Shown piece after piece: positions 7,140 to 15,189 of a stretch of DNA of 46,544 nucleotides. A program made the position numbers and the translations under genes. Within the stretch, counting starts at the first letter, position 1, and every line of letters starts with the position of its first letter. Source of the DNA: CAZNMF01 sp035547155 (GTDB lineage: Bacteria; Acidobacteriota; Vicinamibacteria; Vicinamibacterales; SCN-69-37); assembly GCA_035547155.1 (NCBI GenBank), contig DASZVJ010000114.1, positions 1 through 46,544 of the forward strand. Direction: 5' to 3'. The notes beneath the pieces were generated by a model. That model saw only the letters and a program-made list of their open reading frames with translations. It did not search any database and was not told the DNA's origin.

Positions 7140-8927
7140 CTAACGACCGCCGCGGCCACCACCACCGCCGCCAAATCCGCCACCACCAAAGCCGCCAGGT
7201 CCACCCGGCTGCAATCCGCCGAACCCGCGGCCAGGCTGCTGGCCGAAGATGTTGTTCTGGTTCCGCTGCGCCGACGTCTGCGGCAGGCTGATGCCGGTGA
7301 CCACTTGCATGCCGACCTTCAAGTCACCCGAGAGCAGCGCGGCGTACTGGGTGTCGGCGATGCCGGTGACCACGCGAATCGGCGTCAGCTTCTTGTTCGC
7401 CTCGTCCCACGTGTAAACCTGCGCCGGCGTCCGCGGAGCCGCCGTCGTCGTGAAGAGCTCGTCGATCGTCTGATCGCTGTCGTTGCTCTGGCGTGAGGCG
7501 GCGAGTGCCGCCGCGCCCGTCAGCGGTGTCTGGCCGCCATTGGCGCCGTTGCCGCCGGCGCCTGTGCCGCGGCCGCCGCCACGGCGGAACCCGCCGTTCT
7601 GCGCGAACTGCGCGCGCAGCTGCTCGCGCTCCTCGGGGGACAGATTCGCGAACCCGCCGCGGCCGAAGCCGCCGCCATTGCGGAAGCCATTGCCGTTGCC
7701 GTTCTGGCCGTTGGCGGCTGATGCGGCCATCTGGCCCGTCGGCGCCGCGTTGCCATTGCCGTTGCCGCGCCGCATCGAGGCGCCCTGGCCTCCGGCATTG
7801 GCGGCGTTCTGTCCGGCTCCCGGCGTCGCGTTCTGATTGCGCACGCCGGACGCCGGGGCCGCCGCATCGCCAGCCGCACCCGCTCCCGCACCGTTCTGTC
7901 CGCGCCGGCCGCCGCCCGTGCCGCGGCCCTCGTTGGCCGGCGGCGTCAAGCCGAGCGCCGTATACATGTCCGCCGTCGGACGGAAGCGCGTGGCCTGCAG
8001 CGGCACGCGGATGACGTTCTCGGCGCGCGACACGACGATGCGCACGTTGGCCGTCATGCTCGGCTTCAACTTCAACTCGGGGTTCGGCGCGTCGATCCAC
8101 ACCGGATAGGTGACGACGTTGTTGAGGGTCTGGGCGTTGAGGCGCACCGCATTGACCGTGCCGCGGAACGTCTCGTTCGGAAACGCGTCGACCGTGAAGA
8201 GCACTTCCATGTCCGGCTTCAGCTTGCCGACTTCCGACTCGTCGACGGCCGCTGTCAGCTTCAGGTGCGTCAGGTCCGTCGCGATCGTGAAGAACGGCGT
8301 GATGTTCATGCTCGACTGGATCGTCTGGCCGATGTCCACCTTGCGATCGACGACGACGCCGTCGATCGGCGACTTGACCTCGGTATAGGAGACGTTGAGC
8401 TCGGCCTGTGCGAGGTTGGCCTGCGCCTGCACGAGCTGCTTCTCAGCCGATTCGATCTGCGCCTTCCGCGTCTTCACCTGCAGGTCGGCGTCCTCGAGCT
8501 GGGTCTGGTTCACCAGGCCCTTGGCGGCGAGCTCCTTCGTGCGGGCGAGCGTCCGCTCGTCGTTCTCGAGCTGCACCTTCTGGCTGTCGATATCCGTCTG
8601 CTGGCGCTCGATGTTCGCCTTCTGGATGTCGACCTGCACCTGCAGCAGCGAGGGATCAAGGCGGGCGACGACCTGCCCCTTGTGCACGATGTGGTTGAAG
8701 TCGACGCCCTCGAGCGACACGATCGTGCCCGATACCTGCGGGCCGACCGTGACCGTGCGCAGGGCTTCGAGCGTGCCGGTCGCCTGGACTTCCTCGACGA
8801 TCGTGCCTTGCGTGATCGTCACCTGGTTGACCGTCGGCTTCTCCTGCGACTGCGTGCTCCGGTAGTAGTAGTAGCCGCCGCCACCGGCCACCGCCAAGAC
8901 AATCAGCACCGTTACCAGTTTTCTCAT
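7140..8927 (-). CDS. MacA-like periplasmic adaptor (HlyD family) with large Gly/Asn-rich insert
   Basis: A 595-residue membrane-fusion protein, much longer than MacA (about 370). One N-terminal anchor ('VTVLIVLAVAGGGGYYYY', 4-21) is followed by the lipoyl half 'ATGTLEALRTVTVGPQVSG', a coiled-coil hairpin (about 93-180), the second lipoyl half 'SYTEVKSPIDGVVVDRKVDIGQ' region and the beta-barrel (about 205-310). Residues 331-500 are an insert of low complexity rich in Gly, Asn, Ala and Arg. It contains one ordered-looking helix, 'NLSPEEREQLRAQFAQ' (428-443), which resembles the LTxxQ motif of Spy/CpxP proteins. The membrane-proximal domain resumes at 501-550, and the protein ends in a Gly tract. 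It links the inner-membrane MacB-type pump to the TolC-like channel encoded upstream. Confidence 0.88.
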   Translation of the reverse strand: MRKLVTVLIVLAVAGGGGYYYYRSTQSQEKPTVNQVTITQGTIVEEVQATGTLEALRTVTVGPQVSGTIVSLEGVDFNHIVHKGQVVARLDPSLLQVQVDIQKANIERQQTDIDSQKVQLENDERTLARTKELAAKGLVNQTQLEDADLQVKTRKAQIESAEKQLVQAQANLAQAELNVSYTEVKSPIDGVVVDRKVDIGQTIQSSMNITPFFTIATDLTHLKLTAAVDESEVGKLKPDMEVLFTVDAFPNETFRGTVNAVRLNAQTLNNVVTYPVWIDAPNPELKLKPSMTANVRIVVSRAENVIRVPLQATRFRPTADMYTALGLTPPANEGRGTGGGRRGQNGAGAGAAGDAAAPASGVRNQNATPGAGQNAANAGGQGASMRRGNGNGNAAPTGQMAASAANGQNGNGNGFRNGGGFGRGGFANLSPEEREQLRAQFAQNGGFRRGGGRGTGAGGNGANGGQTPLTGAAALAASRQSNDSDQTIDELFTTTAAPRTPAQVYTWDEANKKLTPIRVVTGIADTQYAALLSGDLKVGMQVVTGISLPQTSAQRNQNNIFGQQPGRGFGGLQPGGPGGFGGGGFGGGGGGRGGR

Positions 8928-9396
8928 GATCGTGTTCTAGTGGGCTTGCTCACCGTTCGAGTGCGCCGCCCCTCGGCGCAATCCGTTTCAACTTCGTGAC
9001 GAACGCGGCGACCTTCGGTCACCACATTCCGGCCGTCCGACTGGCGGACGCACGCGACAATCGCCGGCCCGATGGCGTCTTTACGACAGCCGCCGCGCCC
9101 GTGATTACTCCGGTCGACGCTCGCGGCTCTCGGGCGGCCGACGTTGGCGCGACCAAGGCATCCGCCTATCTTACGCGCGCCGTGCGACCGCCCACGTCTG
9201 GGCCCTGCATCCAGTTCAGCACCGATGACGGCCGTCGTTATTGACGTTTTCGTGAAATTCTCCGGGAGCCCGACGGGCTGGTTTGGCCACTCCGCCAGGG
9301 CCGTACACGCGACGGCCGCGGCCGGCGAGGTCCGGTGACAGCGTGCGTCACCAGGCTCGTCAACCGCGGCCCTCTGCACTTCGATGTGGCTCGCGT
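8928..9396. other. 469-base gap between tolC-like and macA-like genes
   Basis: Both flanking genes are on the minus strand. The frames that are open here have no plausible protein features, and I see no gene. No confident promoter is visible: a TAAGAT hexamer on the minus strand (9168-9173) has no matching -35. The adaptor start at 8927 has no clear ribosome site. The gap is long for an operon, so a promoter or processed leader for the macAB part may lie here. Confidence 0.5.
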
Positions 9397-11043
9397 CTAG
9401 CGGCCGACGCGCTGGATGCGATCGAACTCCGCCACCGCGTTCAGATACCGGATCAGCGCCTGCAGCTCCGTCAACCGCTGCGTCGTCAAGTTGGTCTGCG
9501 CCTGGACGACGTTGTAGTTGGTGGACATGCCGACGTCGAAGCGCGTCTGCTCGGCCGACGCGTTCTTTTCCGCGACCTCGCGCGCTTTCTGCGCGGCCTG
9601 GTACTGCTTGTACGAGTTCTCGACCGCGAGGCCCGCATTGGTGACGTCAGCCGTGACCGTCAGCTCCTGCGCCTTCAGGCTCGCGATCGACTGGTCGACC
9701 TGGATCTGGCCGCGCGCGTAGTTGGCCTTCGCGGCGCGCATGAACAGGGGATAGGTCACGTTGAACTGTACGTTCCACGTCGGCAAGTCCAATCCGAATG
9801 CCTGGTTGAACGCTGCGCCGTATCCCGTGACTCCAATCGGGTTTCCTGCATCGTCGAAGACGCCGGCGTTCTGACCCGACACGCTATATCCCGCCTGCAG
9901 ATTGAGCTGCGGGCGCGTCGACTCATGCGTCACTTCCAGGTTCATCCGGCTGATGTCGATGTTGCGACGAGCTTCGACGAGATCCGTCCGCGCCGCAATC
10001 GCCGACTGAACGGCGGCGGGAATGTCGACGCTCTGCACCGACAATGCGGCGGTTTCGACGGGATTGATCGTCGTCGCCTTGAAGACGTCATCGTCCGGGC
10101 CGCTGGCGATCAGTTGCTTGAGCGCAAGCTCGGCCGTGACCCACTGCGTCTGCGCCTGGAGCAGCGCCTGCTCGGCGTTCGCAACCTGCGTTTCGGACGT
10201 CGTCGTCTCGATCGGCGCGAGCGTGCCGATGTCGACCTTCGTTTGGTTGTCCTGGAAGAGACGGTTCGCGAGATCCAACGAACGACGCTGGATCTCGATC
10301 TGCTCGATCGCCTGGCGCAAATTCCAATACGCCGTGCGGACGCTCGCCTTCGTGTTCTCGATGGTCGTCGTCAACTGCAGATCGGCCACTTGACGCTGGA
10401 CGCCGAGCGTCCGAACCTGGTTGCGCGTGTCATCGATTCGCAGCCCCTGCAGCAGCGGCTGCGTATACGAGAACGATCCACCCGAGCGGAATGTCGGGTT
10501 CGGAAAGATCCTCGGATTCGTCGAGAGGCTCTTGTTGCTTGTGAATCCGCCCGTCAAGCGGCCGCCGAACCACGGCATGAGTTTGGTGACCTGTGCCTGG
10601 TAGTTCCCGGTCGTACTGTTGAAGCTCGACACAAGATAGTTCGAGTCGTTGTTCGCCTGAGCGGCGTTCTGATAGCTGTACGAGCCCGTCACCTGCGGCA
10701 AGAATGCCGCTCTCGCAGACGCCAACTGGTAGTCCACCGTCTGCGGCGTCAGCCGCGCGGCCTTGAGTGAGAGGTTGTTCTCGAGCGCCATCTCCATCGC
10801 CTGCTCGAGCGTGAGATTCAGCATCTTCGTACCCGGCTGTACTTCGGGCACGGCCGAGCCGACCACGTAATGATCGACGTTTTGCTCCGGCACCGCTGCC
10901 GGTGCGGCAGGGGCTGGCGCCGGTGCCGCCGGTGGCGTGGCCGGCGGTGCGGCTGGCGGCTGCTGGGCTAGGGCCGGCGCCGCGGCCAGGCTCGCGACCA
11001 TCGCGAGCGCCCACATCTTCGGATTGCGCAATCCATGCATCAT
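9397..11043 (-). CDS. TolC-family outer membrane efflux protein
   Basis: A 548-residue outer-membrane channel subunit. A signal peptide ('MWALAMVASLAAAPALAQ') leads into a Pro/Ala-rich stretch (about 28-52). Two OEP repeats follow, each opening with the typical 'LTLEQAMEMALENNLSLKAAR' pattern or its counterpart ('VQSAIAARTDLVEARRNIDISR'), with coiled-coil helices ('IENTKASVRTAYWNLRQAIE', 'AAQKAREVAEKNASAEQTRF'). The C-terminus 'LQALIRYLNAVAEFDRIQ' is standard for the family. ATG 11043 is preceded by GAGGAG 11 bases upstream; the frame is open to 11712 but the upstream part is not protein-like. It completes the tripartite pump with the adaptor, ATPase and permease genes that follow. Confidence 0.92.
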   Translation of the reverse strand: MMHGLRNPKMWALAMVASLAAAPALAQQPPAAPPATPPAAPAPAPAAPAAVPEQNVDHYVVGSAVPEVQPGTKMLNLTLEQAMEMALENNLSLKAARLTPQTVDYQLASARAAFLPQVTGSYSYQNAAQANNDSNYLVSSFNSTTGNYQAQVTKLMPWFGGRLTGGFTSNKSLSTNPRIFPNPTFRSGGSFSYTQPLLQGLRIDDTRNQVRTLGVQRQVADLQLTTTIENTKASVRTAYWNLRQAIEQIEIQRRSLDLANRLFQDNQTKVDIGTLAPIETTTSETQVANAEQALLQAQTQWVTAELALKQLIASGPDDDVFKATTINPVETAALSVQSVDIPAAVQSAIAARTDLVEARRNIDISRMNLEVTHESTRPQLNLQAGYSVSGQNAGVFDDAGNPIGVTGYGAAFNQAFGLDLPTWNVQFNVTYPLFMRAAKANYARGQIQVDQSIASLKAQELTVTADVTNAGLAVENSYKQYQAAQKAREVAEKNASAEQTRFDVGMSTNYNVVQAQTNLTTQRLTELQALIRYLNAVAEFDRIQRVGR

Positions 11044-11108
11044 TGCCGTTCTCACTCCTCGGAGGCGGTCCTCACCGCCGCCATCTGTACGGGGCGCTAT
11101 TCCCGGCG

Positions 11109-11633
11109 CTACTTGCCGTTGCCGGCCGCATTTTGAGCGGCGGCGCGCCGGGCAAAAATCTCCTGCAGTTTCTTGTACTGCTCGGGTTGAAGCTCGCGAT
11201 AAATGCGATAGAGCATGACCGTTCGGCTTTCGCCGAGCCGCGCGAAGAGGCCCTGGACCTCCTGCACTTGCAACGCGTATGTCGTTTCGTCGACCGTCGC
11301 CGCCCGCGTCATCGCGTCCAGCACTTCTCGCTCGTGCTGGAACTTGTCGGCCATCGGCTTCATGTCCTTGCTGCGTCGCTCGAAGAAATCGTCGATGCGC
11401 TTGACCTTGTCGGCCGTCAGCCCCAGCTCCTTCTGGACCTCCGCGTCGTTCCACCACTTCGACCGGCTCAAATCGGGCGGCCGGCCCTGCATGCCGCCTG
11501 GGCCCGGTCCCTGCCCCTGGGCCGCCACGTGCGCGCCAGCGGCGCCGAGCGCCATCGTCAACACCGCCGCTGCCAATCCCGCTGAAAAACGGAGCTTTCT
11601 GCCAGTCACGCCTAGACTTACGCTCACGGCCAT
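11109..11633 (-). CDS. Spy/CpxP-like periplasmic protein
   Basis: A 174-residue exported helical protein with signal peptide ('AGLAAAVLTMALGAAGAHVAAQ'-like, about 18-39), then Gly/Pro-rich residues. A helical region follows with 'LGLTADKVKRIDDFFERR' and 'LQPEQYKKLQEIFARR', which are LTxxQ-type motifs of the Spy/CpxP/ZraP group. Family members are periplasmic chaperones or metal-stress sensors. It starts 8 bases after the ispH stop and ends 65 bases before the TolC-like gene, so it belongs to the efflux transcription unit. The start at 11633 has no clear ribosome site, which is consistent with coupling to ispH. Confidence 0.7.
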   Translation of the reverse strand: MAVSVSLGVTGRKLRFSAGLAAAVLTMALGAAGAHVAAQGQGPGPGGMQGRPPDLSRSKWWNDAEVQKELGLTADKVKRIDDFFERRSKDMKPMADKFQHEREVLDAMTRAATVDETTYALQVQEVQGLFARLGESRTVMLYRIYRELQPEQYKKLQEIFARRAAAQNAAGNGK

Positions 11634-11641
11634 TCGACCGT

Positions 11642-12835
11642 TTACGCGCCGCTGGCGAGCCGCTCGAGCCGTTCCACGACGTCGCCCACGATGTTATTGG
11701 GGGTTGAGGCACCAGCCGTCAAGCCTACAGTTACGTCGCCGGACGGCAGCCAGTTCCGCGTCATCGTCTCCGGCACGGCGCTCGTCGACGGCGCGCCGAT
11801 GGGCCGATGGCGAATCTCGCCCGAGTCGAGCAGGCACGACGGATCCGCGATGTGAAACGTCGGCACGCGCTCGGCGCAGATGCGCGCGAGGTTGCACGTG
11901 TTGCTGCTGTTGTAGCCGCCGACGACGACCGCGAGGTCGAGCCGGCAGGTGTCGAGGAGCTCGACGACGGCGTCCTGCCGCTCCTGCGTCGCGCTGCAGA
12001 TCGTGTCGAACGCACGGAAGCAGCCGGCAAGCGCCGCCTCGCCATGGCGATCGCGCATCGCGTCGCGCAGCCGCTCGCCGATCGCCAGCGACTCGCTCAT
12101 CAGCATCGTCGTCTGGTTCGCGCAGCCGATCTTCTGCAGATCGCGATGCGGATCGAAGCCGGGGGAGACCGCGCCGGTGAACGCGGCGAGGAACGCCTGC
12201 GCGTCGCCGTCGTGCCGGATGAACGCGCAGACGATCTCGGCTTGCGCTTCGTCGCGCACGATCAAGTAGTGCGCGCCCGGCACGTGCAGCGCCTGCGAGG
12301 CCGTTGCGCGCGTCTCCTCGTGATGGACCTTGCCGTGAATGATCGACGTGAAGCCGTCCTGCGCGTAGCGGCGGACGTTCTTCCAGACGTTGAGCACCGA
12401 GCCGCAGGTCGTGTCGACGAGCGTGCAGCCGCGCGCCTCGAGCCGCGCGAGCTCGTCGATGGCGACGCCGAAGGCGGGGAGGATCACGACGTCGGACGGC
12501 CCGAGCGTGGATGCGTCCTCGCCCGCATCGGTCAGGATGCGGATGCCGCGTGCGCGAAGCTGGTCGTTGACGTGCGGGTTGTGGATGATCTCCCCGGTCA
12601 GGAAGACGCGCATGTCCGGGAACTTGCGGCGCGTCTGGTAGGCGTAGTCGACGGCGCGGTCGACGCCGTAGCAGAAGCCGAACTCCTTGGCGAGATGGAC
12701 GGTCAGGCGCCCGGATCGCCGGACGAAGCCGTCGGCCCGGATCGCGTCGACGAGATGGCTGTGGTACGCGTCGGCCAGCTCGCCCGCCACAGCCGCCTTC
12801 AGATCGAGGCCCTTGCGGAAGATCACGGGCGGCAT
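11642..12835 (-). CDS. ispH: 4-hydroxy-3-methylbut-2-enyl diphosphate reductase, plant/cyanobacterial type
   Basis: IspH reduces HMBPP to isopentenyl and dimethylallyl diphosphate with a [4Fe-4S] cluster, the last step of the MEP isoprenoid pathway in the cytosol. The three cluster cysteines lie in 'HLAKEFGFCYGVDRA', 'CTLVDTTCGSVLNVW' and 'FDTICSATQERQDA'. Other conserved blocks are 'GEIIHNPHVN', 'SIIHGKVHHEETRATAS', 'VVVGGYNSSNT' and 'VGLTAGASTPNNIV'. The length (397 residues) and the N-terminal extension before the first cysteine match the long form of plants and cyanobacteria, not the about 310-residue E. coli type. ATG 12835 gives the natural N-terminus; the frame continues to 12973 into the divergent gene's start, which is unlikely to be coding. 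Confidence 0.95.
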   Translation of the reverse strand: MPPVIFRKGLDLKAAVAGELADAYHSHLVDAIRADGFVRRSGRLTVHLAKEFGFCYGVDRAVDYAYQTRRKFPDMRVFLTGEIIHNPHVNDQLRARGIRILTDAGEDASTLGPSDVVILPAFGVAIDELARLEARGCTLVDTTCGSVLNVWKNVRRYAQDGFTSIIHGKVHHEETRATASQALHVPGAHYLIVRDEAQAEIVCAFIRHDGDAQAFLAAFTGAVSPGFDPHRDLQKIGCANQTTMLMSESLAIGERLRDAMRDRHGEAALAGCFRAFDTICSATQERQDAVVELLDTCRLDLAVVVGGYNSSNTCNLARICAERVPTFHIADPSCLLDSGEIRHRPIGAPSTSAVPETMTRNWLPSGDVTVGLTAGASTPNNIVGDVVERLERLASGA

Positions 12836-12948
12836 GGACGGGCACCGGGCATCCCGCCGATTGTACTCGACTCGCACGACGGCTTCCGAGCCGCTGCCGC
12901 CGCATGTAGAATCTCCGCCGGACGCGTTCTTCGCCTCCCCCGAACCGC

Positions 12949-13818
12949 GTGACATTCGCCCCGACTGCTTCATCGCCGCTCGTGATCACGCTCGCGCCCA
13001 CCGGCATGGTGCCGCGGCGGCGGGACCATGCCGCGGTCCCCGAACAACCCGACGAGATCGCTGCCGACGTCGCCGACGCAGTGGCGGCCGGCGCGTCGTG
13101 CGTCCATCTGCATGCGCGCGACACGCACGGCGATCCGACGTACACGCTCGAGCGATATCGCGAGACCGTGCGCGCCGTACGCCGCGTTGCGCCGGACGTC
13201 GTGATCTCGGTGTCGACGAGCGGGCGCGTGCACACGCGCTTCGAGGAGCGCAGCGAAGTGCTGGATCTCGACGGCGATCTGAAGCCCGATCTCGCGTCGC
13301 TGACGCTCGGCTCGATGAACTTCCCGACGCAGGCGTCGGTCAACGAGCCGCACACGATTCAGCGTCTGGCCGACGCGATGCGCGAGCGCGGCATCGTGCC
13401 GGAGCTCGAGATCTTCGACTTCGGGATGATCGACTACGCGCACTACCTCATTGGCCGCCGCGTGCTCGCGCCGCCTTTCGTCTGCAACCTGCTGCTGGGA
13501 TCGCTCGGCACGGCGAGCGCCACGGCGCTCAACCTCGCGCTGATGGTCGAGCGCCTGCCGGCCGGAACGTGCTGGCAGGCGGCCGGCATCGGGCGCTTCC
13601 AATGGCCGATGACGTCGCTCGGCGTTGCGATGGGCGGACACGTGCGAACGGGGCTCGAGGACAATCTCTATCTCGACGCTGGCAAGCGGCAGCCCGCGAC
13701 CAACGCCGCGCTCGTGCGACGGCTGGCGACGCTCGCGTCGGCGTGCGGTCGTGCGCTGGCGTCGGCGGACGAAGCGCGGCAGCTCATGGGACTGCCCGTT
13801 GGCGCGCGCGTGCGATGA
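12949..13818 (+). CDS. beta-keto acid cleavage enzyme (BKACE, DUF849 family)
   Basis: A 289-residue TIM-barrel, Zn-dependent enzyme of the Kce/BKACE family, which condenses a beta-keto acid with acetyl-CoA to give acetoacetate and a CoA ester. The zinc-site motif 'HLHARD' (53-58) is present, with 'VISVSTSGR', 'ASLTLGSMNFP', 'LEIFDFGMI' and the C-terminal 'VRTGLEDNLYL' loop. The N-terminus 'LVITLAPTGMVPRR' is typical. The exact keto acid cannot be read. The GTG start at 12949 lies 113 bases from the divergent ispH start. Its stop overlaps the glycosyltransferase start (ATGA at 13815-13818). Confidence 0.88.
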   Translation: MTFAPTASSPLVITLAPTGMVPRRRDHAAVPEQPDEIAADVADAVAAGASCVHLHARDTHGDPTYTLERYRETVRAVRRVAPDVVISVSTSGRVHTRFEERSEVLDLDGDLKPDLASLTLGSMNFPTQASVNEPHTIQRLADAMRERGIVPELEIFDFGMIDYAHYLIGRRVLAPPFVCNLLLGSLGTASATALNLALMVERLPAGTCWQAAGIGRFQWPMTSLGVAMGGHVRTGLEDNLYLDAGKRQPATNAALVRRLATLASACGRALASADEARQLMGLPVGARVR

Positions 13819-15089
13819 CGCGGCCGGATCGCCGCGTCCTCATCTGCGGTCCGCTCTTTTCACACGAGACCGTTGGCGGCTTGCCGATCGCCCTCCGCGA
13901 CCTGGCCGTGAGCCTGCGGACGCGCGGCTGGGACGTCGATCTGGCGATCACGCCGGAGACGCTCGGCTTGGGCGATGACTGGCGTGATGCGCGCCGGCTG
14001 GGCCCGACGGTGTCCGGTGCCAGCCGATGGCTGCCGCGACTACGATCGCTGTCGCCCGACGTGCGGACGCTCCTGCAGCACGTGGTTCGCAACGCGGGCG
14101 TCGGACGCGCGCAGTCGGCGGTCATCGCTGCGATCGATCGTCGTCTCGACGACCGTCAGTACGACGTCGTCGTCGCCGTAATCTCACGCGAGGCGCCGGG
14201 ACTCGCACACTTCGTCACGCGGCGTCATCCGCGCAGCGTGCTGCTCAGCCTGAACGGCCTTGCGGTGGAGCTGCGCCTGGCGCCGTGGCTGCGAGTGGCG
14301 CGCACGATCGGTCAGCGCGGCCTGCACGCGTCGATGTACAGGCCTGTCGACCCTCACACGGTCCGGATGGCGGTGTTCGCCAGCGATACCTGGCGTGACG
14401 AGGCGATTCGCGCGGGCCTGCCGGTGCACGTCGCACGCACGATCTATTTCGGGTTGAACACTGATGGATCGCTGCGCGCTGCAGCGCCCACGTCCGGGCG
14501 CCTGTTGTGGGCAGGCCGGCTCAGTCGCGAGAAGGGATTGCACCTGTTCCTCGACGCGATCGCCGTGCTGCGCCGGACGCGTCACGTGACCTTGACCGCG
14601 ATCTGCGCGGATGGGCCTCGCGACTACCGCGCGCAGATCGACCAGCAGATCGCACGACTGGAGCTGAACGACGCGGTGCGTCTGTTGCCGGCGGTGCCGC
14701 GCGAGGATCTCCGCGGGTTCTACGCGTCGCACGACGTGCTGTTGTTTCAGTCGATCTTCGACGAGCCGGTCGCGCTCGTGCTCATGGAGGCGTTCGCGGC
14801 CGGCCTGGCCGTCGTGGCTCCGAGTGTCACCGCGCGGAGCGCACTCATCAGGCCTGACGAGACGTGCATCTGCTTTTCGTCGCCATCACCGGCAGACATC
14901 GCGCGCGCCATCACGCGTGCGCTCGACGATGACGCGCTGCGGCAGCGCGTGCGCACGAACGCGCGACGCGTGATCGACGAGCAGTTTTCGATCGAGGCGA
15001 TGGCCGACGCATACGATCGCGCGTTGACGGAGTTGATGGCGTCGCCGGGCTACGGGCCACAGGCGACGGGCTGCGACGAAACGCCGTAG
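13815..15089 (+). CDS. GT4-family glycosyltransferase
   Basis: A 424-residue GT-B glycosyltransferase. The N-terminal acceptor domain begins 'RVLICGPLFSHETVGGLP'. The donor domain opens at 'GRLLWAGRLSREKGLHLFL' and carries the family-4 nucleotide-sugar motif 'FQSIFDEPVALVLMEAFAAG' with the E-x7-E glutamates. It probably transfers a sugar from a nucleotide-sugar to a lipid or polysaccharide; the substrate is unknown. The start overlaps the BKACE stop by 4 bases. The last dozen codons ('GYGPQATGCDETP') are encoded by one copy of a 24-bp repeat, and the TAG stop is the first triplet of a GTAGGGGC palindrome, so the native C-terminus may have been replaced. Confidence 0.85.
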   Translation: MTRPDRRVLICGPLFSHETVGGLPIALRDLAVSLRTRGWDVDLAITPETLGLGDDWRDARRLGPTVSGASRWLPRLRSLSPDVRTLLQHVVRNAGVGRAQSAVIAAIDRRLDDRQYDVVVAVISREAPGLAHFVTRRHPRSVLLSLNGLAVELRLAPWLRVARTIGQRGLHASMYRPVDPHTVRMAVFASDTWRDEAIRAGLPVHVARTIYFGLNTDGSLRAAAPTSGRLLWAGRLSREKGLHLFLDAIAVLRRTRHVTLTAICADGPRDYRAQIDQQIARLELNDAVRLLPAVPREDLRGFYASHDVLLFQSIFDEPVALVLMEAFAAGLAVVAPSVTARSALIRPDETCICFSSPSPADIARAITRALDDDALRQRVRTNARRVIDEQFSIEAMADAYDRALTELMASPGYGPQATGCDETP

Positions 15090-15170
15090 GGGCGCCCCTT
15101 GTGGTCGCCCGGTCTGGGCCGCCACAAGGGCGGCCCCTGCGCAGGCTTCGGGCCACAGGCTTCGGGCTGC
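15051..15170. repeat. 24-bp direct repeats flanking a GTAGGGGC palindrome
   Basis: Copy 1 (15051-15074) and copy 2 (15147-15170) share 21 of 24 bases around CGGGCCACAGGC and CGGGCTGC. The first lies inside the glycosyltransferase's 3' end and the second just before the acyltransferase. Between them sits the palindrome 15086-15140. Confidence 0.7.
15086..15140. repeat. GTAGGGGC-family inverted repeat
   Basis: Left arm GTAGGGGCGCCCCTTGTGG (15086-15104) and a right arm ending CCACAAGGGCGGCCCCTGC (15122-15140) pair over most of their length, with a central GGTCT region. The stop codon of the glycosyltransferase is bases 15087-15089. It lies between two co-directional genes, so it is not simply a convergent terminator. 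Confidence 0.75.
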
Positions 15171-15189
15171 CAACGCGGACGAGACGACG

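Noticed and set aside
8924..9379. A minus-strand frame in the tolC-macA gap
   Set aside because: Arg-rich, no recognisable features or ribosome site; it overlaps the adaptor start out of frame.
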